The notes under the pieces were generated by a model. That model did no database searches. It was not told the DNA's origin and saw only the letters and a list, made by a program, of their open reading frames with translations. This document shows, piece after piece, positions 27,395-34,378 of a stretch of 39,827 nucleotides of DNA; position 1 is the stretch's first letter; each line of letters starts with the position of its first letter. Where the stretch lies: assembly GCA_947170005.1 (NCBI GenBank), contig CAMVRX010000004.1, forward strand, positions 1 to 39,827, written 5' to 3'. Made by a program: the position numbers and the translations under genes. The DNA is from an uncultured Elusimicrobium sp. Its GTDB lineage: Bacteria > Elusimicrobiota > Elusimicrobia > Elusimicrobiales > Elusimicrobiaceae.

Positions 27395-28567
27395 ATGCCT
27401 ACTAAAATATCCAGCTTCAAACGCCCGGGGCGTAAAGGTTACAGGTACCGCTACCAAATAAACTTCAAGCGGTACGAGAAGTATTTTTATGGTAACAAAG
27501 AGCAGCGGGAGCACGACTATAAACTTTGGATAAAAGAGCTGAAAGCAAAGCACGCGGTCCGCAAAGAAGATAACTCTATAACATGGCTTTCATTTCAAAA
27601 TATGTTCCTGGAATTTATCCGCACGGAAAAGGATAAAACAACGGGCAAGCCGATTTATAAGTCGCGCACCGTGGAAGAATACACTTACAACCTAACGGAC
27701 TTTTATAACACGATGCGGCCGCATTATGTGCAGGATATAACCTACCCGCTTTTGGCGGAATACCGCCGGAAACTGCGGCAGCGCGCAGACGAAAAGCACA
27801 CAAATTATTATGGCTTAAATAAAAAGATGGGCAGTGTACTTCGTGCGGCAAAGTGGGGGATGGCAGAGGGGCTTGTCCCGGTTATAAATATAGAGCCGCT
27901 GGAAGCCCCGTTAAACACGGGCAAAGTGGTAGTGCATACCATCACGCCGCAGGAAGTCGGGCTACTGGTTAAATACAGCCCGCTGCGCTGGCGTGTTGCT
28001 ATAAAGATAGGTTTTTATGCCGGGGTCCGGCCCGAAGAAATGATACATCTTTTAACAAGTAAAATAGATTTTAACACGGGCATCACAAAGATATGGGAGC
28101 ACGGCGCAGACCCAAAGCGCGGCATCACGCCGTGGGCACCCAAGCGGGATAAACGCCGCCTGGTGTTGCTGCCGCCGGATGTGTTGGCGGATATTAAAGA
28201 GCTGGGGGCGCGCGTGTATGTTATCACAAGTGAAGACGGGTACCCGTATAATGAAAAGAATTTTTCAAACGCTTTCAAAGCGAATTTGGAAGAAGTAAAT
28301 AAGCAGATACTTCGCCATGAGCCAAACACGCTGCCGCTGCAATGCACCTATAAGACCTTGCGCAAAAGCTGCATCACGGCACTAATGGACATGGGGCTGG
28401 AAGAAAAGGAAGCATCCCTGGGGCTGGGACACGCAGATAAAAAGACCAGCGAACGGCACTACATTAACGCAGACACGCTGGCAAAGCAGCAGGAAAAAGA
28501 GCAGCGCGCGCGTTTAGAAAAAGCCAAAGCATTTATTTTGAAGCTGCCCGCGGCACTTAAAAAATAG
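27395..28567 (+). CDS. int: Tyrosine recombinase/integrase
   Basis: GFYAGVRPEEMIHL, TYKTLRKSCITALMDMGL, GLGHADKKTSERHY catalytic-type motifs. Confidence 0.9.
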   Translation: MPTKISSFKRPGRKGYRYRYQINFKRYEKYFYGNKEQREHDYKLWIKELKAKHAVRKEDNSITWLSFQNMFLEFIRTEKDKTTGKPIYKSRTVEEYTYNLTDFYNTMRPHYVQDITYPLLAEYRRKLRQRADEKHTNYYGLNKKMGSVLRAAKWGMAEGLVPVINIEPLEAPLNTGKVVVHTITPQEVGLLVKYSPLRWRVAIKIGFYAGVRPEEMIHLLTSKIDFNTGITKIWEHGADPKRGITPWAPKRDKRRLVLLPPDVLADIKELGARVYVITSEDGYPYNEKNFSNAFKANLEEVNKQILRHEPNTLPLQCTYKTLRKSCITALMDMGLEEKEASLGLGHADKKTSERHYINADTLAKQQEKEQRARLEKAKAFILKLPAALKK

Positions 28568-28797
28568 TGTCCCCCACCGTGTCCCCCACTGGCGGAAAAA
28601 AATTTGTCCCCCACCGTGTCCCCCACTAAAACCCGATTTTATCTTAATTTAACTTACTAACTCTTACTACAAATTAGCAAGTTTCACGACGAGAGAAACA
28701 AAAAAAGAAACCCTTTACTTCTAAAAAGGGTTTCTCGTCTAAATGCGGAGAGGGAGAGAGTCGTTCACAGACGGAGTGTCCCCCACCGTGTCCCCCA
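28567..28797. repeat. Three copies of a 22-24 bp repeat GTGTCCCCCACCGTGTCCCCCA next to int
   Basis: Copies at 28567-28590, 28606-28627 and 28776-28797; each is two tandem GTGTCCCCCA half-units (5' end truncated in copy 2). Confidence 0.9.
28706..28735 (-). terminator. Intrinsic terminator for leftward transcription
   Basis: AGAAACCCTTT / AAAGGGTTTCT stem with an 8-nt loop; T-rich TTTTTTTGTTTCTC follows on the minus strand. Confidence 0.75.
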
Positions 28798-29007
28798 TTA
28801 TTTGCAGCACCCAGGTCTGCTTTTGGGGTTTTCTATATTATACACTTTTCGCATGGCATATTCTTCTTTCTTGCCTTTGTTCCATGCGGAAACGGGGCGC
28901 ATGTAGCCCACCACGCGGGAATAAACCTCGCATTTGGAGCCGTGCACATCTTTCATCTTTTCTTTTACTTCTGCAATTTGTTTTTCCAGTTCTTCCTTTG
29001 TAGCCAT
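28798..29007 (-). CDS. Stand-alone NrdD C-terminal (glycyl-radical)-like mini-protein (69 aa)
   Basis: KCEVYSRVVGYMRPVSAWNKGKKEEYAMRKVY resembles the class III ribonucleotide reductase glycyl-radical C-terminus; start preceded by AAAGGAGTG. Confidence 0.65.
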   Translation of the reverse strand: MATKEELEKQIAEVKEKMKDVHGSKCEVYSRVVGYMRPVSAWNKGKKEEYAMRKVYNIENPKSRPGCCK

Positions 29008-29153
29008 AAAACACTCCTTTCAATAAAATAAATCAGTTTGCCAGCCCAGTAGTGCGGGCATCGGCTGCAATGCACCAGGCGCAGCGGTGTTGCTTTTGTA
29101 CGGCAAAATGTTTCCATAAAGTAGCGGTCGTATTCGGTGCGGTTGCAAATCAT
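28965..29153 (-). CDS. Small Cys-containing protein
   Basis: MICNRTEYDRYFMETFCRTKATPLRLVHCSRCPHYWAGK...; AAGGAAAA upstream; 3' end overlaps the next gene. Confidence 0.5.
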   Translation of the reverse strand: MICNRTEYDRYFMETFCRTKATPLRLVHCSRCPHYWAGKLIYFIERSVLWLQRKNWKNKLQK

Positions 29154-29182
29154 ATTTTTTCCTTAATAGTAATAATTCTTAT

Positions 29183-29299
29183 TTACTGTTTAGCCGGGTC
29201 CGTTTCAAAGTCCGGCTCATGGCAAGACGGGCAGCACACATAGGTGTGCATGGCGTACTTGCGGCAATATCCGTTCTGTGAAAATTTACACTTAAACAT
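29183..29299 (-). CDS. Cys-rich microprotein (38 aa), not in the supplied ORF track
   Basis: Hand translation MFKCKFSQNGYCRKYAMHTYVCCPSCHEPDFETDPAKQ*; TAATG overlap with the upstream gene. Confidence 0.65.
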   Translation of the reverse strand: MFKCKFSQNGYCRKYAMHTYVCCPSCHEPDFETDPAKQ

Positions 29300-29820
29300 T
29301 AGAAATACACTCCTAACATCACGCCCGCGCTGCGCGGTCCGCCGTAAATTCCAATGGTGGTATTTTTGAAAATGCCTATCATATCATCAATGCGGCGGTC
29401 TGCAAACAAATACGGCTCCATATCGTGCGCAATTCCTATCCCTGCGCCGTATCTATTAAAGTACACCAGCCGCGCGCCTAAACCGATTTTAAGGTCCTTT
29501 CCTGCCATGCCTTGTACAGCCGGGCGGAAAGTAAAACCAGCGCGCTTTACTTTTACAACCGCTGCGCTTCCGTCTGTTGGCTGCACCACCTGGACACTTC
29601 CCTCCGGCGGCACATATTGCACGGTAGCAGTAACGGTTCCGTCTTCGTGGCGGATGGTGGCCGTAACTTTTCCATCTGCTACACTGACGGCTGCCTGTTG
29701 TGTATCGGGCAGCGTTGCTGCTTGTTCTGTCAAGCGGTCTATCTTTCGGCCTTTTTGGCAGTTCCCAAGCAGCAGCGCACCCAGTACAACGGCAAGCAAA
29801 ATACTAATTAGCTTTTTCAT
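29299..29820 (-). CDS. Signal-peptide/lipoprotein-like protein in the lysis region (spanin-like position)
   Basis: MKKLISILLAVVLGALLLGNCQKGRKIDRLTEQAATLPD... Confidence 0.55.
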   Translation of the reverse strand: MKKLISILLAVVLGALLLGNCQKGRKIDRLTEQAATLPDTQQAAVSVADGKVTATIRHEDGTVTATVQYVPPEGSVQVVQPTDGSAAVVKVKRAGFTFRPAVQGMAGKDLKIGLGARLVYFNRYGAGIGIAHDMEPYLFADRRIDDMIGIFKNTTIGIYGGPRSAGVMLGVYF

Positions 29821-30106
29821 CCGGCAGTACATTTTCGGCTTTTTTCGCAATGGCTTTAACGATAGCATCATAGCCAATTTGCGCCAGGGCCAATACGACT
29901 AGACCCGCCAGCACGGCCATCGGCAGGGACTTCGGCCCTACATTTGCACCAAACACGCACAAAGCACCGCAGCCCAAAGAAGCCGCAAGCACCACCAGGG
30001 ACCAAGCCCAGCCCGGGATGACTAAAAATTCTTTTAAGAAAGATTTTAGCCACTCAATGACACCTACCACCGCAACGGCGGCAAGTCCTAGATATAACAT
30101 TTCCAT
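29804..30106 (-). CDS. Holin-like membrane protein
   Basis: 100 aa with about three hydrophobic segments: YLGLAAVAVVGVIEWL, WAWSLVVLAASLGCGALCVFG, LPMAVLAGLVVLALAQIG. Confidence 0.6.
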   Translation of the reverse strand: MEMLYLGLAAVAVVGVIEWLKSFLKEFLVIPGWAWSLVVLAASLGCGALCVFGANVGPKSLPMAVLAGLVVLALAQIGYDAIVKAIAKKAENVLPDEKAN

Positions 30107-30115
30107 TTTTTTACC

Positions 30116-30505
30116 TCACTTTATTTTTAGTTCAATTTGCTCGGCTGTTTCCAGTTTTGCAAATAAGCGTCTAAACGCTGCGCGGCTGTCGCACACGCGG
30201 CCTTTGACACGGTTATAACCTACTAAAATGCACCCCTCGGTATCGGCGGCGGTGTTGCCGGTGTGGATGCGCACGCCTGTAAAGTTCGGCACATCATCCA
30301 GCATCGGCAGCATCTTCTTAAAGCGCGGGCTGTATGTGATACGCACGGGATATTTCCCGGCAGGTATCGCGGTTTGTCCGGCTATCTTTACGCCGTCTGC
30401 GCGCACGGTATCTTCCAGGGTGTCGCACTCGTACACCCCATCTACAAACAAGCGCCCGATGGTGTACTGCGGCCCTTTGAAATGTCTTTTAATGATAAGC
30501 TGCAT
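30116..30505 (-). CDS. DUF5675-like protein, candidate lysis-associated protein
   Basis: YTIGRLFVDGVYECDTLEDTVR...AIPAGKYPVRITYSPRFKKMLPMLDDVPNFTGVRIHTGNTAADTEGCILVG. Confidence 0.7.
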   Translation of the reverse strand: MQLIIKRHFKGPQYTIGRLFVDGVYECDTLEDTVRADGVKIAGQTAIPAGKYPVRITYSPRFKKMLPMLDDVPNFTGVRIHTGNTAADTEGCILVGYNRVKGRVCDSRAAFRRLFAKLETAEQIELKIK

Positions 30506-30767
30506 TTACTCTGCTTTCCAAAGTATCTATTCGGTGGTGGGCACTGGCGGAGCTGGCTTCGTTCTTTGCAAGCCGTTCCTGCATGTGATTATATTTGTCT
30601 TGTTTGCTTTCTAAACTATCAAGGCGAAACATGACTAATTGTTTTAGTGCTTCCACTTCGGCAGTAATCTTAACGGTAAATGCACCGATAATTTTGCCGA
30701 TGGTAAATACAGTGGTGGCTACGGTAAGTACCAACCCCACTAGCGCAATAATAACCGAAGCCGTCAT
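30489..30767 (-). CDS. Single-TM coiled-coil protein of the lysis region
   Basis: MTASVIIALVGLVLTVATTVFTIGKIIGAFTVKITAEVEALKQLVMFRLDSLESKQDKY. Confidence 0.6.
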   Translation of the reverse strand: MTASVIIALVGLVLTVATTVFTIGKIIGAFTVKITAEVEALKQLVMFRLDSLESKQDKYNHMQERLAKNEASSASAHHRIDTLESRVNAAYH

Positions 30768-31240
30768 ACAAGCCCCGCTTGCACAAGGTCGTGCAAGCCC
30801 TCCGGCGTTTCCGCATATTTGATGTTGTCCAATTCTTCTACGGTTTTGGCTGCGCGCATCTTATTTACGGTATCGCGCCAATGTTGGCGTAACGCTTTCC
30901 ACGGTTCGTATTCTTCGGCAGAAAGCGCACCGTCTGCCACTTTAAGCAGTTTATAATCGCTGCCGTCAAGCAGGGCTTCCACGCGGGAAATTTTCAAAGC
31001 GGCGGCTTGCGCTACTTCTTTGGCTTCTGCTTTGTTAAAGTAGTAGTCAAAGTGTGCCACGATGTCGGCTTTGTCGGCTCCCTCGGGGAAGTCAATTTTT
31101 TGGACATTGGCGGTCAAAATTTCGTTGCCGTCCGTGTCCGTTTCTTTCTTTACATCTTTGTACATAAAGACCACGGCCACGCCACGGTCTTGCTTTACTT
31201 CTACATTATCCTGCGGTACTACACCAATGCCCATTTTCAT
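30764..31240 (-). CDS. Possible tail-fibre assembly/chaperone-like protein
   Basis: Start chosen at MKMGIGVVPQDNV after AAAAGGAG; C-terminal SDYKLLKVADGALSAEEYEPWKALRQHWRDTVNKM; overlaps the RT 3' end. Confidence 0.5.
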   Translation of the reverse strand: MKMGIGVVPQDNVEVKQDRGVAVVFMYKDVKKETDTDGNEILTANVQKIDFPEGADKADIVAHFDYYFNKAEAKEVAQAAALKISRVEALLDGSDYKLLKVADGALSAEEYEPWKALRQHWRDTVNKMRAAKTVEELDNIKYAETPEGLHDLVQAGLV

Positions 31241-32258
31241 ACTTGGCACTCCTTTTCAGTTCGTTAATATCCAGGTACTTAAAGTACCGTTCCTGCAAAG
31301 TATCTGCGTAACTCCATTTAAGCCCGCCAAGTTTTGACAGGAGCCCGCGGGCGGAGTGTACGCTTTTCGTTAAGCGGTATCTTCTAAAAGTCCGCATCAG
31401 CGAAAGATAATTGCGTTTGCGAAGCAAAATGTAATAGCGGAAAAACCGAAAGCCCACAATATCTATCCCGCGTTTATCTACGGGGTACACTTGAAAGTTG
31501 CTTTTTACGGTTAGACCGATAGCGGCCAGCACTTCGCGTGCTTTTGCCATGGCGCGGTGTAATTTGCGTTTATTGGCTCCCAGCAGCAGGAATTCATCGG
31601 CATAGCGCAAATAATACTTCACGCCGTCTGCGCAGCGCATGGCGCGGTCCAATGTGGTGCATACCAGGTTTTGAAACCAGCTAGACACTACATTGCCCAG
31701 CGGCAGGCAGGGGTGGCTGTAAAGTATTTTTGCCAGTACACTCATCAGCCGTGGGTCTTTGATAAACCGCCCCAGGGATGCCATGACAATATCCGGGCGG
31801 ATATGGTCGTAACATTTTTTTACATCTCCCTGTGCTGCGTATTTTGTTCCTTTGCGGTCGTTTGTTAAGTAGCGTTTTAGCCGCTTGTAAAAGTAATGTG
31901 TACCGCGGCCAGGCACGCAGGAAGCGGAATTTGCATCATACCGTTTTACAAATTCTTCTTCCAATAACAGTAAAATAACATGGTGCACGCATTGGTCCAC
32001 CCAAAATTCGGGTATTTCCAGGGTGCGCAGTTTCCCGCTGCCCGGGTCTTTGCGTACACGCTCTTTGTACGGTCCGTGCACATAGGTGCCCGATAGTAAA
32101 AGCCAGCGCAGTACCACTGCGTAGTAATACACATCTTCCACGCAGCGGCGTACTATGCGGCGTTTCATCTTGCCTTTTGCGGCTTTTAAGATGGCACGCT
32201 CGCATAGTTCCACGGTTAGTTTTTCTTCGGTCAAAATATATCCTATTCGCTTTGGCAT
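31206..32258 (-). CDS. DGR reverse transcriptase
   Basis: 350 aa; CLPLGNVVSSWFQNL (motif 4 position), YYLRYADEFLLLG (motif 5 position), GLTVKSNFQVYPVDKRGIDIVGFRFFR; next to a TR/VR pair with adenine-specific divergence. Confidence 0.9.
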   Translation of the reverse strand: MPKRIGYILTEEKLTVELCERAILKAAKGKMKRRIVRRCVEDVYYYAVVLRWLLLSGTYVHGPYKERVRKDPGSGKLRTLEIPEFWVDQCVHHVILLLLEEEFVKRYDANSASCVPGRGTHYFYKRLKRYLTNDRKGTKYAAQGDVKKCYDHIRPDIVMASLGRFIKDPRLMSVLAKILYSHPCLPLGNVVSSWFQNLVCTTLDRAMRCADGVKYYLRYADEFLLLGANKRKLHRAMAKAREVLAAIGLTVKSNFQVYPVDKRGIDIVGFRFFRYYILLRKRNYLSLMRTFRRYRLTKSVHSARGLLSKLGGLKWSYADTLQERYFKYLDINELKRSAKYENGHWCSTAG

Positions 32259-32387
32259 AATCGTTTCAAAGTGTTATTTTGTTCCACACCTGCCGAACCC
32301 TTACGGGCCTACTGGGTGCGCCTGTTCACATCCTATTTTTGCCTAGGGGCAAGGTTCTTGTGCGCGTACATCTTTCTTTGTTACAAG

Positions 32388-32491
32388 TAACAAGCCGCGG
32401 GCACCGTTGTTCCAGTTGGAGTTGCCGACATCGTTGTTCCAATTCGCGTAAAACAGCCCGGCATTGTCGCCGTTGTTCCAGTTCCCGCCTG
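32388..32491 (-). repeat. DGR template repeat (TR); 98-bp core 32394-32491
   Basis: Gap-free match to 32605-32708; 12 of 98 core positions differ, all at coding-strand A in the TR; one extra T/G difference at 32393/32610. Confidence 0.95.
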
Positions 32492-32538
32492 TGCACAAGC
32501 ACCTATAAAACATCACACCTCAAAGAACAAATCTACAT

Positions 32539-32572
32539 CTGCCCTTTCGGGCAGGGGAGGTGTCCCTCCCCT
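32539..32572 (-). other. Two adjacent GC-rich hairpins between VR and TR
   Basis: Coding strand AGGGGAGG-GACA-CCTCCCCT (8-bp stem, 32572-32553) and CTGCCC-GAAA-GGGCAG (6-bp stem, 32554-32539). Confidence 0.85.
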
Positions 32573-32583
32573 TACGGCTTCGC

Positions 32584-34026
32584 CTACCCTACCAAACGGG
32601 GGTCTAACACGCCGCGGGCACCGTTGTTCCAGTAGGAGCTGCCGACAGCGAGGTTCCAATCCGCGTAAAACAGCCCGGCAGCGCCGCCGCCGCTCCAGTT
32701 CCCGCCTGCATAACACATCTTTGGGTCTGTTTGTGCGTTGGCATAAGTTCTGTCGCCAGTTGGTACAGTGCTCGTTCCGTCATTGTTAGCGGACACAAAC
32801 AGCCAGGGTTGCCCGTTCACTTCGCTGTTAGCAGCAAATCTTCCGGGGTAGCCGTCTGCGGTTAGCATCGCGGGTCCAGCTATCCAGCCCTTATCATCGG
32901 TAGTGGTCGGCCACTCGTACTTCTCGCACGGGTCCGGGCTCACTAAACTTTCGTTGCCGTTTATGCGGCACATGCCTGCAAGTCCGCAGTTGCACGCGCC
33001 CCAAAAATCTTCCAACCCCAAAAGCACGCTGGTCCGTCTTCCGCTGTTGTCCATTGCCGCGTGTTCGCCGTCCTGGCTTAAAATTTCATCACTAAACCCG
33101 GTCAAGTTAAACCCGGCATATACTTTATCGCTCGTGGTCGTGGTAAGCGCGCGGTCCAATAAAATTTTGGTATTGCTTTCATCGTAAGTTTCCGTTCCCA
33201 AAATTTTGTAAAAACTGCCTTTGTACAAGCTGCGGTTTGTGTTAAAGAAGCCCGCATTGCTGGTAGCAATAATTACGCTTGCCTGGCTTTCCTGTGCCAC
33301 GGTAACGGCAGCTTCTTTATAAGAAGATACCTGCCCTTGCCCGATAGCAGCTTGGATATTGTAGTTGTTGCACTGGATGATAGCCAGTAACGACACCATA
33401 TCCCACGCAACCTTTGGAAACACTATCATGCCCACATCGCGGCACTTGGTTTGGAAGTTCGCCTGCGTGGTAGCTGTTTTCAAAAATGCGCCGGGCACGC
33501 TGGTTACACCGTTGTTTCCGTCATCGCATAATTTGTATTTGGTAACATAAAGGTGTTCGCTGGTTACACCACCCATTAGGAAAGCGGGGTGGATAGAAAA
33601 ACCGCTTTTCTGCGTGTAGTGGGTTTGATAGGAAGCGGCGCCGTCAGTTTCTCTTTGGATGCGGTAGTAGAATTTGTTAAACGCTACGGTGCGCAGCCCG
33701 GTGTATTCTCTATCAAAGTGCAGGCGGTCATACAAGCTGCTGCCCTCTACGGCAATTTTTTTAGTAAATTTGCCGTTGGTGTCCTTTTCCCACAATACGC
33801 CCTGGGTTTGGTATTCCGGGCGGTTAGCACGGAAGTCATTTACACCCGGGTTGGTGGATGTGGAAGCGGTAAAGGTGTAGTTTGCCGCTTGGCCTGTTCG
33901 GGTACCTGTGGAAGCCGTAATGCCGAAAGTAGCCCCTACGGGGTCGTTTCCGGCAGTACCGCCGCCCGAACCGCTGGCGGGTCCGGCAGCCCCTAAATAA
34001 ACAATGTTTTCATTGACTTGTAACAT
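32584..34026 (-). CDS. DGR variable target protein, C-type-lectin-like C-terminus (480 aa)
   Basis: C-terminus MCYAGGNWSGGGAAGLFYADWNLAVGSSYWNNGARGVLDPRLVG contains the VR; located in the tail module. Confidence 0.9.
   Translation of the reverse strand: MLQVNENIVYLGAAGPASGSGGGTAGNDPVGATFGITASTGTRTGQAANYTFTASTSTNPGVNDFRANRPEYQTQGVLWEKDTNGKFTKKIAVEGSSLYDRLHFDREYTGLRTVAFNKFYYRIQRETDGAASYQTHYTQKSGFSIHPAFLMGGVTSEHLYVTKYKLCDDGNNGVTSVPGAFLKTATTQANFQTKCRDVGMIVFPKVAWDMVSLLAIIQCNNYNIQAAIGQGQVSSYKEAAVTVAQESQASVIIATSNAGFFNTNRSLYKGSFYKILGTETYDESNTKILLDRALTTTTSDKVYAGFNLTGFSDEILSQDGEHAAMDNSGRRTSVLLGLEDFWGACNCGLAGMCRINGNESLVSPDPCEKYEWPTTTDDKGWIAGPAMLTADGYPGRFAANSEVNGQPWLFVSANNDGTSTVPTGDRTYANAQTDPKMCYAGGNWSGGGAAGLFYADWNLAVGSSYWNNGARGVLDPRLVG
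32605..32708 (-). repeat. DGR variable repeat (VR); 98-bp core 32611-32708
   Basis: Lies in the 3' end of the target CDS; adenine-restricted differences from the TR 217 bp away. Confidence 0.95.
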
Positions 34027-34029
34027 AGT

Positions 34030-34344
34030 TTATGCCTCCCCTAATGTGGAAATTTTTAAGAGCATCGGCGGGCAAGTCGTTTCGGCTACATGGCGCACAT
34101 ACAGTTTTAGCCCGGTTTGGGGTTGGAAGTGCGCGGTCTTGTCGCCGGAAATGACAAAACCCTCGGTGTCATCGGCGGGAGTATCGGCGGCTTCACATAA
34201 GCGCGCCCCGTATTTACTCTCGCTTTGGATTTGATAGGTAACAGCACTATCAAACGAGAAAGCACTTTGTCCCTCCACTTGGGTTTGGATGAGTGCTTCC
34301 AGTTCTTGCCACTGGTTATTCATTTTTACTTTGCCTATGTACAT
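34030..34344 (-). CDS. Small tail-module protein
   Basis: MYIGKVKMNNQWQELEALIQTQVEGQSAFSFDSAVTYQIQS... after AAGGAGTG. Confidence 0.6.
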   Translation of the reverse strand: MYIGKVKMNNQWQELEALIQTQVEGQSAFSFDSAVTYQIQSESKYGARLCEAADTPADDTEGFVISGDKTAHFQPQTGLKLYVRHVAETTCPPMLLKISTLGEA

Positions 34345-34378
34345 TTCTTCACTCCTTATGGTGTATTTTTGCTGCAAA

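Noticed and set aside
28567-28797. CRISPR array
   Set aside because: Only three copies with unequal spacing (39 and 170 bp) and internally tandem units; no cas genes and no regular spacers.
31206-32258. Group II intron or retron interpretation of the RT
   Set aside because: No intron maturase/HNH domain or intron ribozyme features noticed; the adjacent TR/VR pair with A-specific differences points to a DGR.
32594-32798. Small ORFs overlapping the VR/TR (32604-32798, 32513-32716, 32279-32635)
   Set aside because: Alternative-frame or antisense readings of DGR DNA; the target frame alone gives a coherent lectin-like C-terminus.
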